From: Nocardia vinacea NBRC 16497 | GTDB lineage: Bacteria > Actinomycetota > Actinomycetes > Mycobacteriales > Mycobacteriaceae | Assembly: GCF_000308835.1 (NCBI RefSeq) | Contig: NZ_BAGN01000063.1 | Span: forward strand, 1-36,573 | Length of the DNA: 36,573 nucleotides | Direction of reading: 5' to 3' | Shown here: piece after piece, positions 1-7,682 of the stretch | Layout of the letters: the number at the start of each line of letters is the position of its first letter | Numbering within the stretch: the first letter of the stretch is position 1 | Program-made: the position numbers and the translations under genes | Notes under the pieces: generated by a model | What the model saw: only the letters and a program-made list of their open reading frames with translations | Told to the model about the DNA's origin: nothing | The model's database searches: none

Positions 1-1
1 T

Positions 2-631
2 ACGACTCAGGCCATCATCCATCTGCCCGATGCGTTCACCGGGCAAATGGCCGTCGTCGTTCTCACCATGCTCTTCGTCGACTTCTTCGATTGCTCCGGC
101 ACCCTGATCGGCGTCGCCAACCAGGCCGGACTGCTCGACAAGGACGGCAAACTGCCGCGCGCGGCCAGTGCACTGGCCGCGGACTCGGTCGGCACCATGG
201 CGGGCGCGGTCATCGGCACCTCGACCACCACCGCCTATGTCGAATCGACGGCGGGTGTCTCAGCGGGCGGGCGGACCGGTATGACCGCCGTGACCACCGC
301 GGGCTGGTTCCTGATCGCCATGTTCTGCTATCCGATCTTCGCGGTGGTCGCCGGTTCGGCGGCCATCACCGCGCCTGCGCTGATCGTGGTCGGCGTGTTG
401 ATGGCCCGCGCGCTCGGCGAGATCGATTGGAATCGGCTGGAGTACTCGATTCCGGCCTTCATCACCGTCATCATGATGCCGCTGACCTACTCGATCGCCA
501 ATGGACTGGCTATGGGCATGCTGTTCTATCCGATCGTCATGGTCGCGAAGGGGCGCGTCAAAGAGGTGCATCCGGCGATGTGGGCGCTGATGGTGATGTT
601 CCTCGGATATTTCTTCTTCCTCGCGGAATAA
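2..631 (+). CDS. NCS2-family purine/xanthine permease, C-terminal part (5' end outside window)
   Basis: The frame is open from base 2 to a TAA at 629-631, giving 209 residues with no start inside the window, so the gene begins upstream. The visible part has the run FVDFFDCSGTLIGVANQAGL, then GTSTTTAYVES and GGRTGMTAV, which are typical of the AzgA/GhxP/AdeP branch of NCS2 nucleobase:proton symporters. Several hydrophobic segments follow, and the protein ends in an aromatic membrane helix (FLGYFFFLAE). Family members import adenine, guanine or hypoxanthine across the inner membrane; which base is carried here cannot be read from this fragment. The methionine at base 47 is internal, not the start. 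A short hairpin follows the stop. Confidence 0.88.
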   Translation, partial: TTQAIIHLPDAFTGQMAVVVLTMLFVDFFDCSGTLIGVANQAGLLDKDGKLPRAASALAADSVGTMAGAVIGTSTTTAYVESTAGVSAGGRTGMTAVTTAGWFLIAMFCYPIFAVVAGSAAITAPALIVVGVLMARALGEIDWNRLEYSIPAFITVIMMPLTYSIANGLAMGMLFYPIVMVAKGRVKEVHPAMWALMVMFLGYFFFLAE

Positions 632-671
632 GCCTCGCCTATCGCGCGGTTGGGCTGAACTATGGGATAAT

Positions 672-685
672 CGGACCGCAGTCCG
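672..685 (+). terminator. Weak hairpin after the permease
   Basis: CGGAC and GTCCG form a 5-bp stem around a 4-base loop, 41 bases after the permease stop. There is no U-run. It may help termination before the next gene, but a stem this short can occur by chance. Confidence 0.25.
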
Positions 686-743
686 CTTCATTGCCGAGGC
701 TAAAGAGCCATTGTTCATAACCGATGCACGGATGAGGACCAGC

Positions 744-1289
744 ATGACTTCCAACGGCACAATCGAACGCTCCGCCCATCCGGGTGGCGCGACTCTCGAC
801 AACTCCGCCGCCGATATCGGCCTCCTGGTGCTGCGCGTCGTCTTCGGCGGCCTGCTCGCGGCGCACGGCGCTCAGAAACTGTTCGGCTGGTTCAGCGGCC
901 CGGGTTGGAGCGGCAACGCCGCCGCCTTCGATTCCATGGGCTACAACCCCGGAAAACTGTTCGGCACCCTCGCCGGACTCAGCGAATTCACCGGCGGCAT
1001 CCTGCTGCTGCTCGGCCTGCTGACGCCGCTGGCCTCGGCCATCGTGCTCGGCACCATGATCAATGCGATCAATGCCACCTGGGGTGGCGGCCTGCTGACC
1101 GGTAAGGGCTATGAAATGCCCTTGCTGTTCGCCGCCGTCGGCGCTGTCGTCGCATTCACCGGTCCCGGCAAGTTCTCCCTCGACCACGGCCGTCCGTGGC
1201 AGCGTCAGGGCATTGTCTGGGGCGTGGCGGCAATCGCGGTGGCTGTGATCGCGGCTGTCGTCACGTTGATTCTCAAGTGGACGCTCTGA
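744..1289 (+). CDS. DoxX family membrane protein
   Basis: 181 residues. The start at 744 is preferred because GAGG lies 6 bases upstream (734-737); an in-frame ATG at 732 would add four residues. After a polar N-terminus of about 25 residues comes the DoxX pattern: a first helix LLVLRVVFGGLLAAHGAQKL with the G-x-QKLFGW element, a loop with NP, then LAGLSEFTGGILLLLGLLTP and two more hydrophobic segments, about four TM helices in all. DoxX proteins are membrane components linked in mycobacteria to thiol redox stress; the role of this one is unknown. A strong hairpin follows at 1302-1339. It is not obviously co-transcribed with its neighbours. Confidence 0.85.
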   Translation: MTSNGTIERSAHPGGATLDNSAADIGLLVLRVVFGGLLAAHGAQKLFGWFSGPGWSGNAAAFDSMGYNPGKLFGTLAGLSEFTGGILLLLGLLTPLASAIVLGTMINAINATWGGGLLTGKGYEMPLLFAAVGAVVAFTGPGKFSLDHGRPWQRQGIVWGVAAIAVAVIAAVVTLILKWTL

Positions 1290-1301
1290 TCTCGTAACGG
1301 A

Positions 1302-1339
1302 TTGCGGCGCGGTGACCGAGGATGGTCGCCGCGCCGCGA
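1302..1339. terminator. Bidirectional terminator hairpin between convergent genes
   Basis: GCGGCGCGGTGACC (1304-1317) pairs with GGTCGCCGCGCCGC (1324-1337) around the 6-base loop gaggat, with one G-U pair; two further pairs extend the base. It starts 13 bases after the DoxX stop and ends just before the 3' end of the convergent methyltransferase, so it can serve both transcripts. There is no long U-run, which is common for actinobacterial terminators. Confidence 0.65.
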
Positions 1340-1362
1340 CTTCATCTGGGTGGCAATCGTTT

Positions 1363-2073
1363 TCACGTTTCGTCGCGGTTCGAGTGCAGGACCAGAACGG
1401 TGGTCGCCCCGTGGTGGAACTCGTAGGCGGTCTCCCGGAGCGACGATCGGATTCCCTTGTCGTGCAGTTCTTTTCGCAGATGTGCGACCAGATCGTCTTG
1501 GCGTGCGCCGGTGTGATCGACCAGTGGATAGAGGCGAGTCTCGCCTGCGGATACTCGGGAGAGTTCGAGCAGGGACGCCAGATGGAAATCCGGATCGAGG
1601 CGGTCGGCGTAGGTGAAGAGCAGATGTGAGCTCAGGACCAGATCGAAACTGTTGTCGGGGAAGGGAAGCGACGGTAGCAGCGCCGCGACGTACCGATCGC
1701 GATGCGCGGTGAGGTCGGCGCCGAAGCGGGCCGCCGCGGCCAGGCGTATCGCTCGGTGCTGTTGCGGATCGCCGTAGAAGTCCCACCGGTAGCGGTCCAG
1801 ATGTGCTGTTGCCCAAATGTTTCCGCGATCGGTTTCGGAGACGGCGAGGGTGCGCAGGTGCTCCGCGGGTTCGGCGTAGATCGGATCCGCCGCGATGACC
1901 GTGGCCCCGAGTTCACTCACCTCCGCGGTGAAACTTGCTGCGCCGCCTGGACAGTCGAGTATGCGTCCGCTGAGGTCGGCTTCGGTGAGTGCGAAGATCG
2001 CACGGTATTCGGCCAAAGATCTTGCGCTGATCAAGAATTCGCCGAGGGTGTCGATATCTGGCTGGTGCGTCAT
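1363..2073 (-). CDS. Class I SAM-dependent methyltransferase
   Basis: 236 residues from ATG at 2073. The Rossmann motif I is visible as GRILDCPGGAASF near residues 35-47, followed by the acidic end of strand 2 (VIAADPIYA) and a later SFDLVLSSHLLF (motif IV region) near 147. This is the Methyltransf_11/25-type fold. Cys-Pro in place of the more usual Gly-x-Gly start (DCPGG) occurs in a subgroup of uncharacterised actinobacterial methyltransferases. The substrate is unknown. The gene stands alone, convergent with the DoxX gene across the hairpin at 1302-1339 and separated from dinG by about 190 bases. No strong ribosome binding site is visible before the ATG. Confidence 0.8.
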   Translation of the reverse strand: MTHQPDIDTLGEFLISARSLAEYRAIFALTEADLSGRILDCPGGAASFTAEVSELGATVIAADPIYAEPAEHLRTLAVSETDRGNIWATAHLDRYRWDFYGDPQQHRAIRLAAAARFGADLTAHRDRYVAALLPSLPFPDNSFDLVLSSHLLFTYADRLDPDFHLASLLELSRVSAGETRLYPLVDHTGARQDDLVAHLRKELHDKGIRSSLRETAYEFHHGATTVLVLHSNRDET

Positions 2074-2240
2074 TGGGAAACGGTCTCATGGGTGGACCGG
2101 CCGTGACAGGGATTTGTGGTGTCCCCGCGCCGCGTGCAGGGCTTGGCACGGGGACTTGCCGATACATCCGGTGCGGGAATTGGGGTCCCACCGAAGTACC
2201 GATTCTCAACTTACTTTTGTCTGGAAATATTGGAATGCTT

Positions 2241-2256
2241 TGTGAGTGGTCTCACA
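2241..2256 (-). terminator. Possible dinG terminator hairpin
   Basis: TGTGAG and CTCACA form a perfect 6-bp stem with a 4-base loop, 11 bases beyond the dinG stop on the minus strand. The rest of 2074-2240 holds no gene; 2206-2240 is locally A+T-rich. Confidence 0.35.
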
Positions 2257-2267
2257 GTTCCACCAGC

Positions 2268-4313
2268 TCAGGCGTTCGCGGCGGTGAGTCGACGCAGTGC
2301 TTTGGTGACGACTTCGGGATCCGAGGTCTCCCAGTACGGCGGCAGCGAGGCCCGCAGATAACCGCCGTAGCGCGCGGTCGCCAGACGGGAATCGAGGATC
2401 GCCACGACACCCCGGTCATCGACGCTGCGCAAGAGCCTGCCGGTGCCCTGAGCCAGCAGCAGCGCGGCATGATTGGCCGCGACGGTCATGAAGCCATTGC
2501 CGCCGCGTGACTCGACGGCCCGCTGTCGTGCGGTCAGCAGCGGATCGTCGGGCCGCGGGAACGGGATCCGATCCAGGATCACCAGACTCAGCGACGGACC
2601 CGGCACATCGACGCCCTGCCACAGCGACAACGTGCCGAACAGCGAGGTCTCGGGGTCGTCGGCGAACTTGCGCACCAGCGCGCCGGTTGCGTCGTCCCCT
2701 TGACACAAAACGGGCGTCTTCAGCCGGTCGCGCAGCGCGTCGGTGGCCGCGCGAGCGGCGCGCATCGAGGAGAACAGCCCGAGCGTGCGCCCGCCCGCCG
2801 CGCCGATCAGCCGCTCGATTTCGTCGAGGTAGGCCGGTGCCAGACCGTCTCGGCCGGGCGCGGGCAGATGTTTCGCGACGTACAGAATGCCGGATTTGGC
2901 ATGGTCGAACGGCGAGCCGACGTCGAGCGAGCTCCAGCGCACAGTCTCCGCGTCCGATGGCACCTGCGCGCCATTTGCGGTTGCGGTATCGCTGCGGTTG
3001 GCCGATTGTGCGGGCAGACCCCAGGTGATGGCGAGTCCGTCGAAGGAGCCGCCGATCTGCAGGGTGGCCGAGGTCAGCACGACGGTGGCGGTGCCGAAAA
3101 GTCTGCTACGCAGAAGTCCGCCCACCGACAGCGGCGCCATCCGCAGCGTTCGCCGGGTGACGCCGCGGATCTCGTCGGCGGCGAGCCAGATGACATCGTG
3201 ACGCTTGGCCGGATCGGATTCGTCGAAGGCGGTCAAGGCGCGCACCGCGCTGTCGTGCACCTCATCGATGGCGGCCAGCGCCTGGGTACGGGCGGCGGCG
3301 CTCTCCGGATCGCCCTGTGCGGTGGTACCGCCCTGTGGTGCGAGCGCGGTGCGCGCATTCCAGGCGGCATCGCGGACCAGAGCGAGCACCGGCGCGATGC
3401 CGTCGGGCAGTGCGTCCCAGCGGGCGGCGGGCAGTTCGTCGAGCACCGTGTGCCAGGCCTCGGCGGCCTCCTCGAGCCGGTCGACTTCCTGCTGATCGAT
3501 GAGTTTGGCGCAGCGTCGGGCCGCGGCGCTGATCGCTGATGCGGCCAGTTCGGCGGTGGCGACGCCGGTGACCCGATCGACCAATTCGTGCGCCTCATCG
3601 ATCACGACCACATCGTGTTCGGGCAGCACCTGGATGCCGCTGATCGCATCGATGGCGAGCAGGGCGTGATTGGTCACCACCACATCGGCCTGCGCGGACT
3701 CCGCCCTGGCCCGTTCGGCGAAGCAGTCCTGGCCGAACGGGCAGCGCGACTTGCCGAGGCATTCCCGCGACGACACACTGACCTGCCGCCAGGCCCGATC
3801 GGTGACACCGGGAGCAAGCTCGTCCCGGTCGCCGGTTTCGGTATTCGAGGCCCATTCGTTGAGCCGCTGCACCTCCCGGCCCAACCGCGAGATGGCGAAT
3901 GCGTCGAAGAGTTCGGCCTCCGCGGGCTCGTCCGGAATCACACTATTGATCTTGTTCAGGCACAGATAGTTATTGCGCCCCTTGAGGATCGCGAATTTCG
4001 CCTCTCGGCCGAGCGGCTTGCTCAGTGCCTCGGCCAGTCGCGGCAGATCCCGGTCTACGAGCTGACGCTGCAGCGCGATCGTCGCCGTCGACACCACCAC
4101 GGTCCGGCCGGTGCGCACCGCGTGACGCAGGCTCGGCACCAGATACGCCAGCGACTTTCCGGTACCGGTGCCCGCCTGCACCGCGAGGTGTTCCTTGGTA
4201 TCGATGGCGTGATCCACCGCCGCCGCCATGGTCACCTGCCCGACGCGTTCCTTCCCGCCGAGCGCGCGCACAGCGGTGGCCAAAAGCTCGGGTACGGGCG
4301 GCAGTTCGGGCAC
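2268..4313 (-). CDS. dinG: DinG-type ATP-dependent DNA helicase (XPD/Rad3 family)
   Basis: 681 residues from GTG 4313. Walker A (AGTGTGKS) is at about 47-54 and the DEAH box (VVVIDEAHELVD) near 240. A cysteine set typical of the XPD/DinG iron-sulfur domain is present between them: one Cys in NYLCLNKI, then three in ECLGKSRCPFGQDCF. Motif VI (AQGTGRLLRS) is near 622. Such enzymes unwind DNA 5' to 3', including D-loops, R-loops and G-quadruplex structures, in repair and replication. TAGGCT lies 6 bases upstream of the GTG and no Shine-Dalgarno sequence is seen, so the mRNA may be leaderless. In M. tuberculosis the homologue (Rv1329c) occupies the same place beside pncB and clpS. Confidence 0.93.
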   Translation of the reverse strand: MPELPPVPELLATAVRALGGKERVGQVTMAAAVDHAIDTKEHLAVQAGTGTGKSLAYLVPSLRHAVRTGRTVVVSTATIALQRQLVDRDLPRLAEALSKPLGREAKFAILKGRNNYLCLNKINSVIPDEPAEAELFDAFAISRLGREVQRLNEWASNTETGDRDELAPGVTDRAWRQVSVSSRECLGKSRCPFGQDCFAERARAESAQADVVVTNHALLAIDAISGIQVLPEHDVVVIDEAHELVDRVTGVATAELAASAISAAARRCAKLIDQQEVDRLEEAAEAWHTVLDELPAARWDALPDGIAPVLALVRDAAWNARTALAPQGGTTAQGDPESAAARTQALAAIDEVHDSAVRALTAFDESDPAKRHDVIWLAADEIRGVTRRTLRMAPLSVGGLLRSRLFGTATVVLTSATLQIGGSFDGLAITWGLPAQSANRSDTATANGAQVPSDAETVRWSSLDVGSPFDHAKSGILYVAKHLPAPGRDGLAPAYLDEIERLIGAAGGRTLGLFSSMRAARAATDALRDRLKTPVLCQGDDATGALVRKFADDPETSLFGTLSLWQGVDVPGPSLSLVILDRIPFPRPDDPLLTARQRAVESRGGNGFMTVAANHAALLLAQGTGRLLRSVDDRGVVAILDSRLATARYGGYLRASLPPYWETSDPEVVTKALRRLTAANA

Positions 4314-4319
4314 GCGACG

Positions 4320-4325
4320 AGCCTA
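4320..4325 (-). promoter_or_regulatory. -10 box for leaderless dinG mRNA
   Basis: TAGGCT on the minus strand ends 6 bases before the dinG GTG. This matches TANNNT followed directly by the start codon, as in mycobacterial leaderless transcripts. Confidence 0.45.
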
Positions 4326-4436
4326 CTGCTTCGGACCGACACCGATCACCGCCCGATCGGATCCTCGGCCTGCTTCGCACACCTTCCACACGTGCACCCG
4401 GCGTGTCCTGCGGCAGGTCGGGGCAGGCGGTCTGCG

Positions 4437-5003
4437 TCAGCGAACGACCGAACCCTCGATATCCACTCCGGCCGCGCGCATGCGATCGAGTGCGGCGGTG
4501 GTCGTGTCGGGTGCGACGCCCGCGGTGAAGTCCAGCAGCACCCTGGTGTCGAAACCTTCGATGCGGGCGTCCAGTGCGGTCGCGCGGACGCAATGGTCGG
4601 TGGCGATGCCGACGATGTCGAGTTCATCGATGGCGCGCTCGCGCAGCCAGTCCGCGAGGCCGGTGCCATCCTCGGTGGCGCCTTCGAAACCCGAATAGGC
4701 GGCGGAGTATTGGCCCTTGGAGAAGATCTCCTGGATCTGCTCGGTATTCAGGGCGGGGTGGAAATCCGCGCCGGAGGTGCCGACTCGGCAGTGCGGCGGC
4801 CAGGTGTCCACATAATCGGGATGTTCGGAGAAATGGCCGCCGGGATCGATGTGGTAGTCGCGGGTGGCGACGACCGCACTGTAATGCGCGGAGTTCAGGT
4901 AGCCGGTGATGCGCCGGGCGACCGTGGCCCCGCCGGTGACGGCCAGCGATCCGCCCTCGCAGAAATCGTTCTGCACGTCGACGATGATCAACGCTCGGTT
5001 CAT
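4437..5003 (-). CDS. pncA: Nicotinamidase/pyrazinamidase PncA
   Basis: 188 residues. The ATG at 5003 is chosen because a GAGG-type ribosome site precedes it (GTGAGGTCGAC) and the protein then begins MNRALIIVDVQNDFCEGG like known PncA. The open frame continues further upstream to 5054, but that part is not conserved. Catalytic Asp9, Lys96 (FSKGQ) and Cys138 (IATDHCVR) are present, as are metal ligands Asp49, His51, His57 and His71. The enzyme hydrolyses nicotinamide to nicotinate for the Preiss-Handler route to NAD; the mycobacterial enzyme also activates the drug pyrazinamide. pncB, the next step of the route, lies just upstream on the same strand. Confidence 0.96.
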   Translation of the reverse strand: MNRALIIVDVQNDFCEGGSLAVTGGATVARRITGYLNSAHYSAVVATRDYHIDPGGHFSEHPDYVDTWPPHCRVGTSGADFHPALNTEQIQEIFSKGQYSAAYSGFEGATEDGTGLADWLRERAIDELDIVGIATDHCVRATALDARIEGFDTRVLLDFTAGVAPDTTTAALDRMRAAGVDIEGSVVR

Positions 5004-5118
5004 GTCGACCTCACTTTCCCACGATCTGAGCGCCGAGGGGTAAACACTCGGCACCTGTCTGTGGATTACATTGTGCCGCCTGATCGATCGGGCGGGCTAC
5101 GAACACTCGGAGGTCCAC

Positions 5119-5382
5119 GTGAGCAGCACCGTCAGAATTTCGATCGCGCTCTTCATCGGCTATACGGCCTATCTCGCCGTCGCCTTTCTGCTCGGCGATC
5201 GACCCGACGAGGTCGTCGACTGGGTACGGCTGGCGCTCGAGGGCGTCTTGGTCGTGCTGGTAGCCGTATCCATCGTGGAATGGGCGAACCGACGCAACGC
5301 CGCAGCTGGGGTCAATTCACAAACGTCGTCGGAATCGCAGGCTCCCCAGCCGACAGTTTCAGGCCCTCCCACGGCAGGCTGA
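5119..5382 (+). CDS. Small two-helix membrane protein, function unknown
   Basis: 87 residues from GTG 5119, chosen because GGAGG (5109-5113) lies 5 bases upstream; the longer in-frame start at 5071 has no such site. It has two hydrophobic stretches, VRISIALFIGYTAYLAVAFL and ALEGVLVVLVAVSIVEW, joined by a short acidic loop, then a polar Ser/Pro/Gln-rich tail. I do not recognise the family. The 3' end overlaps the convergent end of pncB by 71 bases; the overlapped part encodes the low-complexity tail. It is divergent from pncA. The coding call rests on the ribosome site and the two clear helices. Confidence 0.6.
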   Translation: MSSTVRISIALFIGYTAYLAVAFLLGDRPDEVVDWVRLALEGVLVVLVAVSIVEWANRRNAAAGVNSQTSSESQAPQPTVSGPPTAG

Positions 5383-6613
5383 CCAACCCGCGCGCCACCA
5401 ACTTGCGACTGTCCGCGAGGGTGGGCAGCCCATCGACCGGTTCGCCACCGCGCACCAGCGGTGTCAGCAATTCGCGAACCTCGAATCCGTTTGTGGCGGG
5501 CTGGTTTCCGGCGGCCGGGTAGACGATCTCCTCGACCAGGGTGCCGGTCCGGCGAGACAGTCGAATCGCCTTCTTGGTGCCGCCGCGCGACTCCTTGTGG
5601 CTGCTGCGTTTCGCGACCGGCAGCCCGTCCACCTCGACCAGCTTGTAGACCATTCCGGCGGTGGGCGCCCCGGACCCGGTGACCAGCGACGTCCCGACCC
5701 CATAGGCGTCCACCGGTTCGGCGCGCAGTGCGGCGATCGCGTACTCGTCCAGATCGCCGGAGACCACGATGCGGGTCTTGGTCGCGCCGAGTCCGTCGAG
5801 TTGGTCGCGCACCTGCCTGGCCAGCACACCGAGATCACCGGAATCGATACGCACACCGCCCAATTCGGGGCCGGCGATCTCGATTGCGGTCGCCACCCCC
5901 TGGGTGATGTCGAAGGTGTCGACCAGCAGTGTGGTGCCGATGCCGAGCGACTCGATCTGACTGCGGAACGCGGCCGCCTCGTGCGCACCGTCCGCGGCGC
6001 TGTGCAGCAGGGTGAACGCATGTGCGCTGGTGCCTGCGCCGGGCACGCCGAAGCGGCGCACGGCCTCCAGATTGGAGGTGGCGTCGAAGCCGGCCAGATA
6101 TGCGGCGCGCGAGCAGGACGGCGCGGCGAGTTCGTGAGCACGGCGCGAGCCCATTTCGATCATCCGGCGGCCATCGGCCGCGCTCACCATGCGGGCGGCG
6201 GCCGAGGCGATCGCGCTGTCGTGATTGAGGATCGACAGGGCGAGGGTCTCCAACAGGACGCATTCGGCGAAGCTGCCGCGCACCGAAAGAATCGGGGAGC
6301 CCGGAAAATATAGCTCGCCCTCCGGATAGCCGTCGATATCGCCGGTGAAGCGGTAGTCGCGCAGCCAATCGATGGTTTTCGAGTCCAGGAAACCGGCCGC
6401 GACGGCGAGCTCCGATTCCTCGAAACGGAAATGTGCCAGCGCATCGACCAGTCGGCCGGTACCCGCGACAACGCCGTAGCGGCGACCATTCGGCAAGCGT
6501 CGCGCAAACACCTCGAAGGTGCAGCGCCGGTGCGCCGAGCCGTCGCCCAGGGCGGCCGCGAGCATGGTCAGTTCGTACTGATCGGTCAGCAGTGCGGTGC
6601 TGCGCATGTCCAC
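5312..6613 (-). CDS. pncB: Nicotinate phosphoribosyltransferase PncB
   Basis: 433 residues from GTG 6613 (VDMRSTALLTDQYELTM). The alternative ATG at 6607 removes two residues. GTG is preferred because TACAGT ends 7 bases before it, suggesting a leaderless start, and no Shine-Dalgarno sequence is visible. Family marks: the substrate-site DQYELTM near the N-terminus, SRAAYLAGFDATSN mid-protein, HAFTLLHS with the histidine that is phosphorylated in studied homologues, and VRIDSGDLG for phosphoribosyl binding. It makes nicotinate mononucleotide from nicotinate and PRPP with ATP hydrolysis. The gene diverges from clpS, as pncB1 does in M. tuberculosis, and supplies the step after PncA. Its open frame extends upstream to 7009, but that part shadows clpS. 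Confidence 0.94.
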   Translation of the reverse strand: MDMRSTALLTDQYELTMLAAALGDGSAHRRCTFEVFARRLPNGRRYGVVAGTGRLVDALAHFRFEESELAVAAGFLDSKTIDWLRDYRFTGDIDGYPEGELYFPGSPILSVRGSFAECVLLETLALSILNHDSAIASAAARMVSAADGRRMIEMGSRRAHELAAPSCSRAAYLAGFDATSNLEAVRRFGVPGAGTSAHAFTLLHSAADGAHEAAAFRSQIESLGIGTTLLVDTFDITQGVATAIEIAGPELGGVRIDSGDLGVLARQVRDQLDGLGATKTRIVVSGDLDEYAIAALRAEPVDAYGVGTSLVTGSGAPTAGMVYKLVEVDGLPVAKRSSHKESRGGTKKAIRLSRRTGTLVEEIVYPAAGNQPATNGFEVRELLTPLVRGGEPVDGLPTLADSRKLVARGLVSLPWEGLKLSAGEPAIPTTFVN

Positions 6614-6620
6614 GCAAGCC

Positions 6621-6626
6621 ACTGTA
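6621..6626 (-). promoter_or_regulatory. -10 box for pncB
   Basis: TACAGT on the minus strand, 7 bases before GTG 6613. It forms a divergent pair with the clpS -10 box at 6715. Confidence 0.4.
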
Positions 6627-6714
6627 GACAGCCGTGGCGGGCATGATAGGCCGATGTGGCCGGGGTGTCTGTCGATTCCTGGTGCGCGGGTGTTGTGTAT
6701 CCGGAGTCGAGTCG

Positions 6715-6720
6715 TACCCT
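6715..6720 (+). promoter_or_regulatory. -10 box for clpS
   Basis: TACCCT followed by 7 bases and ATG 6728, with no Shine-Dalgarno sequence. The same hexamer and spacing recur before the next gene at 7059. Confidence 0.45.
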
Positions 6721-6727
6721 GAGTGTT

Positions 6728-7048
6728 ATGGCCTTGTGCGAAGTGAACGCGACACTGTCGGCGGCACAGGCGACTCCGGAGGCGGTCGAATACACCGAGA
6801 TCCTGGAGGCCGAGGACCGTCCGTGGGTAACGGTCGTCTGGGATGATCCGGTCAACCTCATGCACTACGTCGCCTACATCTTCCAGAAGCTGTTCGGCTA
6901 CAGCAAAGCGAAGGCGACCGAATTGATGCTCAAGGTGCACAACGAGGGTAAGGCAGTGGTGTCGTCGGGTTCGCGGGACAAGATGGAACAGGACGTGCGA
7001 CGGCTGCACGCCGCGGGACTCTGGGCGACCATGCAGCGGGACGACTGA
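6728..7048 (+). CDS. clpS: ClpS, ATP-dependent Clp protease adaptor
   Basis: 106 residues. The core [18 protein letters not shown] (residues about 34-51), [20 protein letters not shown] and [10 protein letters not shown], ending in [14 protein letters not shown], is diagnostic. ClpS binds destabilising N-terminal residues through an acidic pocket (the DD of VVWDDPVN and a downstream His) and hands the substrates to ClpC/ClpP. The N-terminal 30 residues are variable, as in the family. The next gene, a DUF2017 protein, follows after 23 bases. ATG 6728 is chosen over an in-frame start at 6656 because of the -10 box at 6715 and the usual protein length. Confidence 0.96.
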   Translation: MALCEVNATLSAAQATPEAVEYTEILEAEDRPWVTVVWDDPVNLMHYVAYIFQKLFGYSKAKATELMLKVHNEGKAVVSSGSRDKMEQDVRRLHAAGLWATMQRDD

Positions 7049-7058
7049 CCGGTACGAC

Positions 7059-7064
7059 TACCCT
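7059..7064 (+). promoter_or_regulatory. -10 box for the DUF2017 gene
   Basis: TACCCT, then 7 bases, then GTG 7072. It lies in the 23-base gap after clpS, so the second gene can have its own leaderless mRNA besides any read-through. Confidence 0.4.
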
Positions 7065-7071
7065 GACGTCA

Positions 7072-7641
7072 GTGCGTAAGTGGAGCCGGAAGAACTCGCT
7101 GAGCGGCCTCAAATTGCGATCCGAAATGGACGCGCGTGAGGCGAGCGTACTGCGGTCCCTGGTCGGCGCCGTTTCCGGCCTGCTGACCGAGCGGGCCGAA
7201 TCCGCACCCGACGATGAGCTCGCCGAGCTCACCGGGCTGCGTAGCGGCAATACGACCCCGCCCGAGGATCCCCGGCTGCACCGGCTGCTGCCGGATTTCC
7301 ACCGGAGTGAACCGGGCTCTCCCGACGCCGATCGCGCCGATCTCAACAGTGCGCTGCGCGGCCTGCACGAGCCGGAGATCATCGATGCCAAATTGGCGGC
7401 CGGATCGGTGGTGCTGAAAACGGTGCCGACCGACGGCGGGAAGATCGTGCTGACGCCGGAGCAGGCCGACGCCTGGTTGACCGCGCTGACCGATGTGCGG
7501 CTGGCATTGGGCACGGTGCTCGGAATCGATGCCGAGACACCGGATCACCTCGAACCCGATGATCCGCGTGGGCCGCATCTGGATGTTTATCACTGGCTGA
7601 CATGGATGCAGGATTCCCTGCTGCAGGCCCTCGCACCCTGA
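7072..7641 (+). CDS. DUF2017 family protein
   Basis: 189 residues from GTG 7072. The N-terminus is basic (VRKWSRKNSLSGLKLRSEMD), then comes a helix ASVLRSLVGAVSGLL, a charged region with DPRLHRLLPD, and a C-terminal half with LTPEQADAWLTALTDVRLALG and HLDVYHWLTWMQDSLLQALA. This is the family that follows clpS throughout actinobacteria (Rv1332 in M. tuberculosis). The fixed neighbourhood suggests a link to Clp proteolysis, but no activity is known. No membrane segment or catalytic motif is visible. Confidence 0.88.
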   Translation: MRKWSRKNSLSGLKLRSEMDAREASVLRSLVGAVSGLLTERAESAPDDELAELTGLRSGNTTPPEDPRLHRLLPDFHRSEPGSPDADRADLNSALRGLHEPEIIDAKLAAGSVVLKTVPTDGGKIVLTPEQADAWLTALTDVRLALGTVLGIDAETPDHLEPDDPRGPHLDVYHWLTWMQDSLLQALAP

Positions 7642-7682
7642 CGGTCCGGGTTGATCGTGACGAGCAGTCAGGAGCACCTGCC

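Noticed and set aside
3588..5522. 644-residue plus-strand open frame
   Set aside because: It runs antisense to dinG, pncA and the end of pncB, which all carry complete catalytic motifs. Long antisense frames are expected in high-G+C DNA, and its translation is Arg/Gly/His-rich without family motifs.
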